Position numbers and translations under genes: made by a program | Source of the DNA: Bidens hawaiensis | Lineage: Eukaryota; Streptophyta; Magnoliopsida; Asterales; Asteraceae | Length of the DNA: 64,000 bases | NCBI GenBank assembly: GCA_021521415.1 | Contig: JAIQDT010000061.1 | Span: 3,720,001 to 3,784,000, forward strand | Direction of reading: 5' to 3' | Notes under the pieces: model-generated | Database searches by the model: none | Told to the model about the DNA's origin: nothing | Seen by the model: the letters and a program-made list of their open reading frames with translations, nothing else | Shown here: positions 35,947 through 46,947 of the stretch, piece after piece | How the letters are laid out: every line of letters starts with the position of its first letter | Numbering within the stretch: the first letter of the stretch is position 1

Positions 35947-36146
35947 TGCCCCCTCAGTTCGATCGGGAGCTTTACGGACGGTCAAACTGGTACGAAATTC
36001 TTCAAATAATTGTCTTGAAAGTCCTTTGTTAAAAATATCAACGTACTGGTATGAGGATGGAACATGAAGAACACGAACATGGCTAAGCCCAACCTTTTCA
36101 CGAATAAAATGAATGTCAATTTCCACTTGTTTTGTGCGTTGATGTT
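35941..36146 (-). pseudogene. C1 RNase H C-terminal fragment
   Basis: The translation contains VEIDIHFIREKV, RVLHVPSSYQYVDIF and KGLSRQLFEEF, the conserved C-terminal end of Ty1/copia RNase H. It is cut off from the rest of the domain by the solo LTR ending its upstream side at 36147. The frame itself is open from the insertion to the stop. Confidence 0.88.
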
Positions 36147-37881
36147 TGATGTGCTGAATGCGGTGTCTATTAAAAACCTAACCTAGACACTCTAGTTTGA
36201 AATTTATAAATCTAGACTATCTTAATGCTAGACCACTAGACATGCAAGTGTACCTATCGACTATAGTACGGCCTAATGAAGTCTGGATGTCAAACCCACA
36301 GGACACTAGCGACACCTAAACTAGACTCTGACTAATAACTTAATTAAATAGATTTAATTGATTTTTGTGTTTTTAATTATTTTAAATATAAAATAAATAA
36401 TGCTTAACTAAAACTGACACTAAAACTATATATGAACAAATCGGACAAGAACTTATATAGGGGAAACAACTACCTAGGCAAGGAATCCTACAAGTCAACT
36501 CGTAAACTCTCAGAATTGGATTTATGATTGGTAACCGAATTCTAAAAATATGAAACTTAAGGAATAACTAAAGTATGCTAGATCACCTCCCGGTCTCACC
36601 AACAATACCTAAGAACCCTAAATATCATGTAAAGCTCAACGGTTTAGTGGTTCGGATCACCTCCCGGTCTCACTTTACCTAACTATGCTAAGGTACCCAA
36701 AGATTAAATCACCTCCCGGTCTCTCTAATCACAATATACCCTAAAGCGTAAAGGGGTATTCTTATTAAATTCGGTTATAATTCTGATCTGTAAGAATCTA
36801 AAGAAGTCTAGGGTAACTCACTCCCGTGCAATCACTACCCAAACCCGCAAATGACCGAAACATACGACACTCAATTACCTCCCGGTCTCTCAAGTGGCAG
36901 AATATAAGGTATCTCTAAACTCTCAATTATTGTTCCTATGGAATATGTTAACAATAAACCATAAACTAGTTGTGAACACACAGTAAACAACCTAATACGC
37001 ATCCATACATGAAAGAGGTTCACAAAGCATCATCACCAAATATAATAAAAACTTTTACCAAAGCAAAACCCAATCAATAAACAATCCAAAACCAAAAATA
37101 AAACAAGTCTAAAACGTATTCATCCAAACCCAGACAGTATAACAGACTAGCCGTTCATAATAATTGATGAAACAAAGATAAAATATAACGCACGGTTCAT
37201 CGTAAAAGATATAAATATAGTTGAGCTGCTAGCATGTGAGCTTAAATAAATTGAGTTGTACGCCTGTCTGTTTATTAACCACCTGCCAGCCTGCGTGCTT
37301 TTTCTCTTTTTGGCCGTGAGTTGTTGAGACGTGCTAGGCTGCTAGTAAAAACAATTCTTTTATTTCTTCCTTGTTGGCTTTCAATCTGCAATTTCCAGCC
37401 GCCACCACTAGGGTGGCCCCCTTGCGTCACAATCTCTGTGAACTCCTAGAACCCTACTATCTCAAGACCTCCAGTGTTCTTTTTTTCATTCCTTACACCA
37501 TTATGTCCAGTCCGTTAACACCCATGTTTATGTGGGCTTGTTTTGTTGAATTTACTAGTGGGCCCCTCATATTACCAAATCAATATGAAAACACAGTTTA
37601 TGGCATATGTCCACTGATCTTGCATTTCTTTTCATTTTACTTTACTTTGGAGCACTCCAACATGTGGCCTATCATGTTTAATTATTAGTTATATGATGAA
37701 AGAACTATATATAAATGTTGTCTCAATTTCATTTAACGCACCGTTCTAGCTCGTTGTCTTTTGAAATATTAAAAACTCAAATATGATCCAATTGAGACTA
37801 AACCTTGATAAAAACCAACTCAAAAGTAATTTAAAGTGTAGAAAATACCTATATATTTTATATATAATTTAGCCCATATCA
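36147..37881 (-). mobile_element. Athila/Tat-like solo LTR inside C1 RNase H, 1735 bp
   Basis: On the plus strand it begins TGATGTGCTG and ends GCCCATATCA, with ATGTT duplicated at 36142-36146 and 37882-37886. On the minus strand CCTATATAAG (36452-36461) is a likely TATA box. A phrase equivalent to GTCCTGTGGGTTTGACATCC followed by CGATAGGTACACTTGC resembles Athila/Tat LTR ends. A second copy lies at about 42820-43965 in the opposite orientation. No internal region is present. Confidence 0.85.
36582..36891 (-). promoter_or_regulatory. Four GAGACCGGGAGGTGATC boxes upstream of TATA
   Basis: On the minus strand the box recurs at about 36582, 36656, 36708 and 36874 with minor changes, some 125 to 430 bp upstream of the TATA box. 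The second LTR copy keeps four boxes (about 43222, 43386, 43440, 43512). Conserved repeats in the U3 suggest transcription-factor sites; no factor is identified. Confidence 0.5.
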
Positions 37882-37886
37882 ATGTT

Positions 37887-38944
37887 GTACCGGGTTGTTG
37901 GAAAGGTAAATAGCAGATATGTTGTCACAATATACAATTGTGGCACGCCGAATGGGCAGATGCAATTCAAATAGTAAGTTACCCAGCTAACTAGTTTCGG
38001 CTACAGCATTGGCAAAGCCGCCATCTTCTGCCTCCGCACTTGAACGCGAAACCGTCAATTGGCGTTTAGAGGACCATGCAATCAAGTTCGGCACCAAATA
38101 AACGCAATACCCAGATGTAGATCAGGGCAAATCTGGGCACCCACCCCAGTCCGCATCAGAGTAAGCAGTCAGGGTTTGAGCATGGGATGCAATTAAACGA
38201 ATCCCATAATCGAGGGTACCCTGAATATATCGAAGAATCCTTTTCATGAAGTCAAGGTGTGGTTCGAGTGGAGCGTGCATAAATAAACATATCTGCTGCA
38301 CCGTGTATGTAATGTCGGTCGAGTAAAAGCTAAGTACTGTAGACAGGCAAGGCTATGGTATTGATTTCCATCCAGAAGAGGTACCCCTTCCGTAGCACTT
38401 AATTTTGATGACGTATCGACCGGTGTGGCACACGATTTACACCCTGACATGTCGGCACGGTGGAGGATGTCACAAGAAACTGAGATTGGGATAAAAACAT
38501 CCCGTGTGCATCCCGGAGAGAGATGCCAAGGAAATGATGTAAGGAGCCTATATATGTCATTGCAAATTCCCGAGACAAACTAGTTGTGATTTTCTAAAGA
38601 AGCTCGTGGTTTGATGCGATAAGTATGATGTCATCCATGTACAATAGTAAGTAGGCAATATCTGAGCCATGGTGATAGACAAATAACGAATTCTCGCATG
38701 TGCTTCCTCGAAAACGGATGGAGGTAATAAAGTTCGAGAAGCGAGTGAACCATGCCCTTGGTGCCTGTTTGAGACCATACAACGATTTTCGTAATCCACA
38801 AACATAATTCGGTCTTGATAAGTTAATGAAACACGGAGGTTGATGTATATAAACTGTTTCTTGTAAATCTCTATGGAGAAAAGCATTTTTAACATCAAGC
38901 TGGTTAATAGCCCACCCGTTAGATAACTTTATAGATAACACCAT
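37887..38944 (-). pseudogene. C1 reverse transcriptase and RNase H N-terminal part
   Basis: The RT frame at 38594-38944 reads INQLDVKNAFLHRDL, LRKSLYGLKQAPRAWF and YMDDIILIASN, with YMDD the catalytic motif. A further fragment (38244-38450) begins MSGCKSCATPVD, the RT/RNase H connection. RNase H remnants continue to 37887. Frameshifts and stops separate these pieces. Confidence 0.88.
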
Positions 38945-39003
38945 TCTGATGGGCGCCAGTTTAACAGCCGAACTAAATGTGTCAGTACAATAATACCTAC
39001 CGT

Positions 39004-40939
39004 TTATGATTTACGATTTACCACTAGCTGAGCCTTGTACCGGTCGAGACTGCCATCGGCTTTAAATTTATGGCGAAAAAGCCACATACATTGGATGACC
39101 GGATGTGATGGCGAGCGGGGAACCAATTCCCATGTACCATTGTCCGTTAATGCCTTATATTCAATAGTCAAGGCACGTTGCCAATTAGGTTCGTTTAAAG
39201 CTTTCAAATAGGATTTTGGTAGTGGAGAGATAGTTTGGGACTTTATGGTACTGAGCGAGAATTGGATTTTGGGTTTGGAAATTTCGGCTTTCATCTGGGC
39301 AGTCATCGGGTGAGCATTTTGGGCCACGGTTGTGAGCTGGGAATGAGGCGCATAAGAAGGGGTGGGCTGGTCGGCTTGTGTAGTAGGTGGGATGGGCAGT
39401 GGAGTAGGCTGGTGAATAGGGAATTGGGGAGGAGATGTAGTGGGAGGAGTTGGTGATTGAGTGGGTTGATGTGTTTGGGTCAAAGGTGCCACAGGTTCAG
39501 GGAATGCAAATGCGGCAAATTGAGAAGATCCTTGATCATCATCGAGGAACTGATATGCTTTGTCGGGTACGGGATCGGTAGAGGGAAAACTTTGTTCGTC
39601 GAAGACTACGTGTCTAGAGAGATGAATTTTCCTTGTTTGGACATCGAGACACCGATAGCCTCGAAATTGAGATGGGTATCCAAGAAAAATGCATCGAACC
39701 GATCGAGGGTGAAGCTTGTGCGGTTGGGTGGCGAACAAATTTGGGTAGCATTCACAACCAAATATCTGGTGATGGTCGTAAGTAGGGTGTCGATGAAACA
39801 AAGCATAGGTCGGTGTGAAGAAATTTAAGCGTTTTGTGGGAAGGATGTTGTGAAGATATGTAGCGGGGTAAAGGGCATCGGTCCAAAACGAAGGTGGTAG
39901 GTGAGCATGAATAAGTAAAGTGCGAACGATGTCATTTAGACGGCGTATCATCCATTCGGCTTTGCCGTTTTGAGATGATGTTTGTGGGCACACGAATCGA
40001 AAGATAAGAACATTAGAATGTGTAAAATTGTGAAATTGATGGTTGTCGAATTCGCCCCTAAGTCACATTGCATTGATTTAATGTTTATATGAAATTGGGT
40101 TTGAATTAGTTTGTGAAACTTTGTAAAATTGGTAAAAGCTTCATATTTGAATTTTAACGGATACTCCATTACGTACTGAGTGAAGTGATTAGGACCATGT
40201 AATACTTGTAACCCGTTTTGCTTCCAATTGGGGATGCCCACAAATCACAATGTATGATATCAAATGGTGCAACAGTATATGAATTGGAATCATAAAAAGG
40301 AAATCTTTTACTGTTTTATAATTGGCAAAAATGACAAAATTCAGATAAGTTCCTATCACATGAGATAAATGAACGACAGGAAAGTAAATTTAAGACTTGA
40401 GCCCCTGGATGTCCAAGTCAATCATGCCATTTATTTGTTGATGTAGAAAGAAAAGCAAATGAAGGCGATGTGAACGGGTATAAGTCTCCAGTACTATCAT
40501 GACGAGAAAGGATCCTTCCAGTCTTAAGGTCCTTCAAGGAAAAACCAAACGGGTAAAACTCAATAGAAACCCAATTATCAATAGAAAATTTTCGAATGGA
40601 TAAAAGGTTTTTAATAACATCAGGGGCTAATAGTATATTATTTAGGTGGTAAGTACGGTTAAGGGTATTATGAAAGCTATTTCCTGAACCTTTAATTGGT
40701 ATTTTATAGCCTTTACCAAAAAAGATTTGATGATTAAAAGACATAGGTACATAGGTTTGAATCTTACCCGGGTCTGAGGTAAGGTGTGACGACGCACCTG
40801 AATCCATGAACCAAGGTTGATCCGGGTTGAGAGTCTTTGTATTAAGAGCTGCTCCAAGTTGGGTTGGACATGTTGGATCAACATACTGCTGGGGACCTGG
40901 AGTTTGGGTCTGATGAGAACCTGTTGGGCCAAAGGCCAT
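39004..40939 (-). pseudogene. C1 protease and integrase remnants, and start of RT
   Basis: The protease-containing frame (40418-40939) reads WFMDSGASSHLTSDPG. Integrase pieces at 39948-40241 and 39004-39993 include QNGKAEWMIRRLNDIVRTLL, with E of the DDE triad in KAE, and FGCECYPNLF. The latter frame runs into RT (NWQRALTIEYKALTDNGTWELV). Several frame changes make it non-functional. Confidence 0.88.
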
Positions 40940-41129
40940 GTTAACAGAAGGTTATGTGGGTCCCTGTTGCTGCCACTGATGGGATGGAGGTGCAGGAGGC
41001 TGAATGGCCCGATTGACCCATGGGCTGGTCCAGGCTTGTTGGGACGGGTGAGGGAAGGGTGGTGGCCCGTTCCATCCAAACCACGAGCTAGGGTTCGGTG
41101 AGTATTGAGAGTTATGAGGGGAGTAGGTA

Positions 41130-41994
41130 TTTTGGGTTTATCTGCCACGACCATGGTTTCCTCTATAGTTGTTTCGTCCACGACCTCGACCACGATTGTA
41201 CTATCGTTGACCCGAGTTATCTGAAGTTGGTTGAGGTTGGCATGGGGCTGTTGTTGACCCGTAAGGGAGTGGGTAGGGCTGGATGGTAGTTTGTTGTAAC
41301 AAAAGCTGAATGGGACTGATTTTTACGAGCAGCAAATCGTTGTTGTTCAAGATCAATCTTGGTGCGAGCTTCATCCCATGTGCACCCAGATTGATTTATG
41401 ATAGATGCCAATGTATCATATTCAACCGGAAGTCCGTTAACTAACTGCATCGTCCACGGGTTTACCAACATCATTCAATTGATTGGCTAAATCCATAAGT
41501 TTTTGGCAGTAGTCATCAAGGTCGGATCATGCGCCAAGGGTAAGAGTTGTAAATTTGTTAGTAATAATGGCTGCACGGGCGGTTTTGTTATTGAGAAAAA
41601 TGGTCTGAATCTTGGTCCAGGCTTCATATGCAGTCGAGTCATTATCTAAAATTCGAGAAAGAATGGTCTTTGATAACGTACCATAGATCCATTGAAGGAC
41701 TTTGGCGTCAATTTTAACCTATGACTCGTAAGTCGGGTCTTCTTTCGTGGGAGCGGCCGTACTGTCGATCTGGTGTAAAACATCATAACCTTTGGCATGA
41801 AGTTTAAACAACTTCACCCACATGGAATAAGTGGTGGTAGTACCGTCCAAGGTTTGTATCTTATTTTGAATGTTTGAGACGGAGTATACGGGATGAAGGG
41901 TTTTGTTTTCAGCAGTCGTGGCTGATGAATGTGGGGTGTCACCCATTGAAGTTTGCTGGTAAAAAAAAGGAGGAAAAAAAAATAGAGGCGGCAA
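41130..41994 (-). pseudogene. C1 gag remnant
   Basis: The N-terminal piece (41719-41994) includes NKIQTLDGTTTTYSMWVKLF, like the start of copia gag. A second piece (41217-41474) includes LVNGLPVEYDTLASIINQ and CTWDEARTKIDLEQQR. A Gly/Arg-rich segment follows near 41130-41200. Frames are interrupted between the pieces. Confidence 0.8.
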
Positions 41995-42012
41995 TTAGGG
42001 TTTCAGCAAAGT

Positions 42013-42025
42013 GGCTGTGATACCA
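42013..42025 (-). other. C1 primer-binding site
   Basis: The minus strand reads TGGTATCACAGCC, one mismatch from the initiator tRNA-Met complement, directly after the LTR. Confidence 0.85.
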
Positions 42026-42176
42026 TAAAGGGAGTCGTAATTCCCTGTATATCTTTATTGAATGCATGATAATTACAGTATACATTACAATATATAGAAC
42101 AACCTCTATGCTATAATTGTGGAAAAGATTGGACTTTCCCTAGATATAATATACACCAAATATTCCTTTGCTAATA
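42026..42176 (-). repeat. C1 5' LTR, 151 bp, TA...TA ends
   Basis: On the minus strand it begins TATTAGCAAAGG and ends CTCCCTTTA, bounded by the PBS on one side. AATAAAG near its end is a likely polyadenylation signal. The boundaries are non-canonical, not TG...CA. Confidence 0.72.
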
Positions 42177-42819
42177 CAAGTGATTCATGAGTATACGGTA
42201 CAAATAACTAGGCATTTATAAGTAACCTTTTAGGTTAAAGTTATTATTAACTATTCATGTGATGCCGTGGGAAATAATACTTAAAGGTGGTTAGCAGGCC
42301 AAGTCTAACTCAGTCAAGGATAGCTCTAGCTTAGTTCGAATTTTATACCGAGCGGATTCAGTTTAACTCGAAATTAAAGCTGAAATCTTAAACTTGATAT
42401 TTATATAATTTAAATATTTTTAATCATATTTTTCTAAAACATATACGAAGAAAACAATAAAATAAAATAATAAAGTTGAGAATAGTTGAATAAAAATAAG
42501 GAATTAAAGTCGTAACTATTCTTTAAATCAACAAAATTTGAGTACTATTGATGTACCATACTTGCAATTATTTTTTAGATGTAAAACTCTTAAAACTTTA
42601 CCTTTAAATTTTGCCTGAGTTGTGCGTTATATAGTGGTATATATAGATAAAGATCTGGATATGTAATTAAATGAGAATGTGTGTAACGTTTTGAATAGGA
42701 ACATGTTTGCTAAATATGTATTATCCTTTAAGAAACTTATTATATATTCATGCAAGCAGTCTGGTCGCGGCCGTGAAACATAAAATTAAATCAAGCAAGC
42801 AGTCAGCTAGCTTAATTAA
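42177..42819. other. AT-rich spacer
   Basis: No gene, RNA or repeat array is visible between the C1 LTR and the second Athila/Tat-like LTR copy. Part of it may be a diverged beginning of that LTR. Confidence 0.4.
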
Positions 42820-43965
42820 TTTAACCAAGCTCATAGGTAAGTAGCTCAAATATATTTATTTTTGTTACGATGAACCACTATATATTTTATCTTTGTTTCA
42901 TCAATTATTATGAGCGGCTAAACTGTGAAACTACATGGGTTTGGATGAATACTTTTTAGACTCGTATTATTTTCAGTTTTGGATTATTATTTTTGATTGG
43001 TTTTGCTTTGGTAAAGTTTTCTATTGTTTTTGGTTATGATGTATATGCATATTTGCTATTAATTTTTAATCAATTTATTGTTCCATATGCATCTTTGTGA
43101 ACGTCGTTCATGTATGGATGCATATTAGGTTGTTTACTGTGTGTTTACAACTAGTTTATTGTTAACATATTCCATAGGAACGGTAATTTAGAGTTTAGAG
43201 ATACCTTATATTCTGCCACTTAGAGACCGGGAGGTAATTAAGTGTCGTCTGTTTTGGTCTTTTGCGGGTTGGGCAGTGATTGCACGGGAGTGAGTTGCCC
43301 TAGATTCCTTTAGATTCTAACAGATCCGAATTGTAACCGAATTTAATAAGAATACCCCTTTACGCCTTAGGGTATATTATGATTAGAGAGACTGGGAGAT
43401 GATTTAATCTTTGTTTACCTTAGCATAGTTAGGTAAGGTGAGATCGGGAGGTGATCCGAACCATTAAACCGTTGAGCTTTACATGATATTTAGGGTTCTT
43501 AGGTATTGTTGGTGAGACCGGGAGGTGATCTAGCATACTTTAGTTATTTCTTAAGTTTCATATTTTTAGAATCCGGTTACCAATCATAAATTCAATTCCG
43601 AGAGTTTATGAGTTACTAGTAGGATTCCTTACCTATGTAGTTGTTTCCCCTATATAAGTTCCAGTCCAATTTGTTCGCATATAGTTCGATGTCAGTTTTA
43701 GTTTAAGTATTATTTAGTTTATAGTTAATATTAAAAATAACACAAAAGTCAATTAAATCTATTTATTTAAGTTATTAGTCAAAGTCTAGTTTAGGTATCG
43801 CCAATGTCCTGTGGGTTTGATATCCGGACTTCATTAGGCTTTATTACAGTCGATAGGTACACTTGCCTGTATAGTGGTCTAGCATTAGGAGAGTCTAGAT
43901 TTATAAATTTAAAACTAGAGTGCCTAAGTTAGGTTAGGTTTTAATAGACCGTGTTTTGCACATCA
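42820..43965 (+). mobile_element. Second Athila/Tat-like LTR copy (5' border unclear)
   Basis: Reverse-complement homologue of 36147-37250. It keeps the four GAGACCGGGAGGTGATC boxes, the TATATAAG box (43651-43658) and the end TGCACATCA. The left ~500 bp present in the other copy is not recognisable here, so this copy is truncated or diverged. Confidence 0.75.
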
Positions 43966-44039
43966 ATAACTTTCAATCTTATATATTCACGCACACATTT
44001 TTATATGTAATTTTCAGTTTTATACATACAAAAACACAT

Positions 44040-44180
44040 TTTGGCCAAATATTGGCTGGAATCTCGCGAGAAACCGCTAATTTTTGCTGAAATATCACCG
44101 GAAACCGTTGATCTTGGCCAAAATCTCGCCAAAAACCGCCGATTTGACCAGAACCTTATCAGAAAAAGATTAATCTTGAT
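44040..44180 (+). repeat. ~33-bp degenerate minisatellite
   Basis: About four units with the pattern GGCCAAAATCTCGCC, GAAAACCGCCGATTTT. Short, decayed and of no recognised function. Confidence 0.65.
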
Positions 44181-45174
44181 TTTGGCTGGATTTGATAATT
44201 AACTAATTAATTGGCCGATTAGCCTAAAATTAATCAGTGAAGTGTGGACTAACGATTAATTGGCGCCTAGTCGGTATTTTTTCAACACTGGATATATGTG
44301 TGAAGACAATTTCCCCTACATATACATGCACCTATGTATTACAAGTTGAAAAACTCTTAAAATTTACCGTCTTAAATTACCCATCACTTATGTATTTGGG
44401 GATGCATTATATGATCATGATCTTGAGCTATTGCAGGATCTAGTCTTTGATATAGTCAATCACGGACAATTAGGGCACGGTGTGTGTTTGTATGTGTTTT
44501 GAGAGCGTAACTGGACAAAGTAACGGATCACAAGTTATCAAAATAATTAGATCGTCAATTTAGAATAAGTTGCAGGCCTATATATAGACCCGACTCAATC
44601 GCTAAACATGCCTTAGCGAATGAGTCACATTCGCTACGCCATTTTCTAAAAATTCCTTAGCGAATTGCCTCTATACATTAACTCTCATACGCTAGTGTCA
44701 CACCCGGCCCTGAGCGGCGGAAACAGCCGGGCGCGCGCGAGTGGGGATTGATAATTAAGCACGGGCCATTGCAAACGTTCAAAGATTTTCATTGCGCATG
44801 AAATGTTTAATACATTACATTGTCTAAAAATTACATAAAAACATCCAAGTATAAAAACTGTTGAAGATTTCCACGCCATATCCCCATGCGCGGCGGGAAC
44901 AACCACGCGCATCGAAGGGATAGAACTAAAATCTTCCAAAAAGCTAGTTTAGATGTTCAGCGTGAGGTGCTCTAAGTGTGACTCCATGCGCTACCTAATT
45001 ATCTCCTGAAAGACACGTAAAAACATTTGAATCAGTATAAACTGAGTGAGTTCACAAGTTTTTGCAACTTGATAAATCGTATTGCATCATAATCATTCTG
45101 AAACATAATTCTGGTAGCATCATTAAAGCACAAGCTTGGTAAAACATAGTTATATCAACATATTCTGATAAAAT

Positions 45175-45505
45175 CGTTCCGCGGGTTACGCGCGAACATT
45201 TCTGGGAACTGTGCTCGTCTATGCAAAGTGGCGCTGCCACTACGAGCTAAAATAAGTCATACCGTCCCGCGGGTTACGCGCGAACGTTTCAGGAAAATGT
45301 GCTCGTCCATGCAAAGTGGCGCTGCCACTACGAGCAAATCAATAATTCCGTCCCGCGGGTTACGCGCGGACGTTGTGCCGGAAAACAAGGCGCTCGTCTG
45401 CGTAAGAGGAGCGACCTCTACGAGCGGGCTCAAACCCATAGTACTGCCCCATGACCATACTAGGCACTCGTCTGTGTAAGAGGAGCGACCCCTACGAGTG
45501 GGCGG
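45175..45505 (-). repeat. 85-88-bp tandem array in G2 LTR
   Basis: Three to four units contain CCCGCGGGTTACGCGCG and GTGCTCGTC...CTACGAGC. The inverted copy of most of the array is at 51482-51780. Confidence 0.88.
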
Positions 45506-46689
45506 ATCAAACCAGCAATCCCTACCCTTAGAGTTCCAATGGTAAAGTGATCACTTACTCGAATTCTGGCGCACATACATCGAAAACCTTAGATACCGTT
45601 CGCATTGCTCATCATGAAATATAATTTAAACACATAATCGCTTGCATAGCTTGTAAGTATACCATGATAAAACATTATTTAAGTACGTGTCCCTCGCCCC
45701 GAAAACAGTTTAAAAACAGTGAAAACAGCGAGAATAGGGGCTGTGAGACTCACCTGAGGTTCTTGTTAAGGGATTAATCGAGATTCGGGTTTTCTTGGTG
45801 TTGGCCTCGGAATCGAAGGTCTAGAATACGATTAAATAACAAGAAGTATATATATTAAGATCAAGAAATAGGAGAATATAAGGGTTGGATAGTAGGTCTC
45901 AAGGTTATATTCTCGGCTTACCTAGTAACAGGATCGGAAATGAAAACAACGGATGCTTGGGAGAGGATTAGTGCAAGTTTGTAGTTCTTTGAAGTGTGTT
46001 TTGGGTGATAATTTAGGTTACAAATTTATAGGCAAACTCAAGGGAACACAATCCCTTGCTTTAGGGGATTGAAATCTTTTCATATCTAAATGTAATGATG
46101 ATAAAGTATGGAAGTTATTATTATTTACTTAAGAGTGGAGTGGTGGATAAAAGATTTTGATTTGATTTGGACAGAACATGCAGGTCTGGGGTTGGTGAGA
46201 ATAGGGTGGCTGACAGTTGACTTTTCATGTTACAGTGTGCTTTTTCAGGTACTTTTGTCAGTGTATAGTAAAAAGTGGAAAATCTCTGAAACACGCTACT
46301 GTTTCCTTTTGGGCGGGAGTAATCTCCTTATGTCTGGAGAATAGACTAAGTGTTCTGTGCGCATCACTTTGTGCGCATAGCTTTCTGCGTGAAGGACATT
46401 TCTTTGCTGCGGGTAGGTGCGTAACCTTCTCGCAGTTAGGGACATTGAGTTTCATTTGTAGATTCTCCAGGGGGTCTTGGTATTTCAACATAGTGATCAG
46501 TCATGTTGAAGTCAATTCCATCTTGGAGCTTCAGACAAACTAGCTCTCAATGCTCCCGCCATGCGGGGAGGTTAGTTCCCTTCCGCACGCGCATAAACGA
46601 TTTAGGATGCACCCGCCTTAGCATTATGCGGGATGGTCAACCCATAGACAACATAACGTTAAGTTACATGAAAACATAAAGCCAAAACA

Positions 46690-46845
46690 TTCACGCATGG
46701 CGCATATAACATATGCTCACGCTGGTTCTTAACATGGTGCGCTCGCGCAGGTTGCATGTAACAACTGCACGCGCTGACTAACATGGCGCGCTCGCGCAGG
46801 GCGCACATAACAAATGCACGCGCTGACTAATATGGCGCGCTTAAT
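46690..46845 (-). repeat. ~62-bp GCGC-rich array in G2 U3
   Basis: Two to three units with ATGCACGCGCTGACTAA and ATGGCGCGCTCGCGCAGG. They lie upstream of the TATA box on the minus strand, so they could affect promoter activity. Confidence 0.75.
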
Positions 46846-46913
46846 ATTCACAATCACCTAATTATTAGGTTGATTACTTTGCTTATGGGTTTGGGAATTT
46901 ACCGGTTGTCACA

Positions 46914-46926
46914 TTCTCCCCTCGTT
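46914..46926 (-). other. G2 polypurine tract
   Basis: The minus strand reads ACGAGGGGAGAA immediately before the 3' LTR start TGTGACA. Confidence 0.88.
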
Positions 46927-46947
46927 AAACGAATTTCGTCCCGAAAT

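Larger units (their letters stand above)
35859..42176 (-). mobile_element. C1: decayed Ty1/copia element
   Basis: A 151-bp 5' LTR (42026-42176), a PBS (42013-42025), gag, protease, integrase, RT and RNase H in copia order, a PPT, and a truncated 3' LTR are all on the minus strand. The coding frame is broken many times, and RNase H is split by an Athila/Tat-like solo LTR. The short LTR and domain order would fit a small-LTR lineage such as Ale, but this is tentative. Confidence 0.88.
44696..46913 (-). repeat. G2 3' LTR (2218 bp)
   Basis: On the minus strand it starts TGTGACAACCGG and ends CCGGGTGTGACA. CTATAAAT near 46024-46031 is a likely TATA box. It carries an array of about 62 bp rich in GCGCGC (about 46690-46845, U3 side) and an 85-88-bp array (about 45175-45505, transcribed side). 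Confidence 0.93.

Noticed and set aside
44685..45479. Frames duplicated at 51462-52259
   Set aside because: They are by-products of the inverted LTR copy, not genes. They are useful only as evidence of identity.
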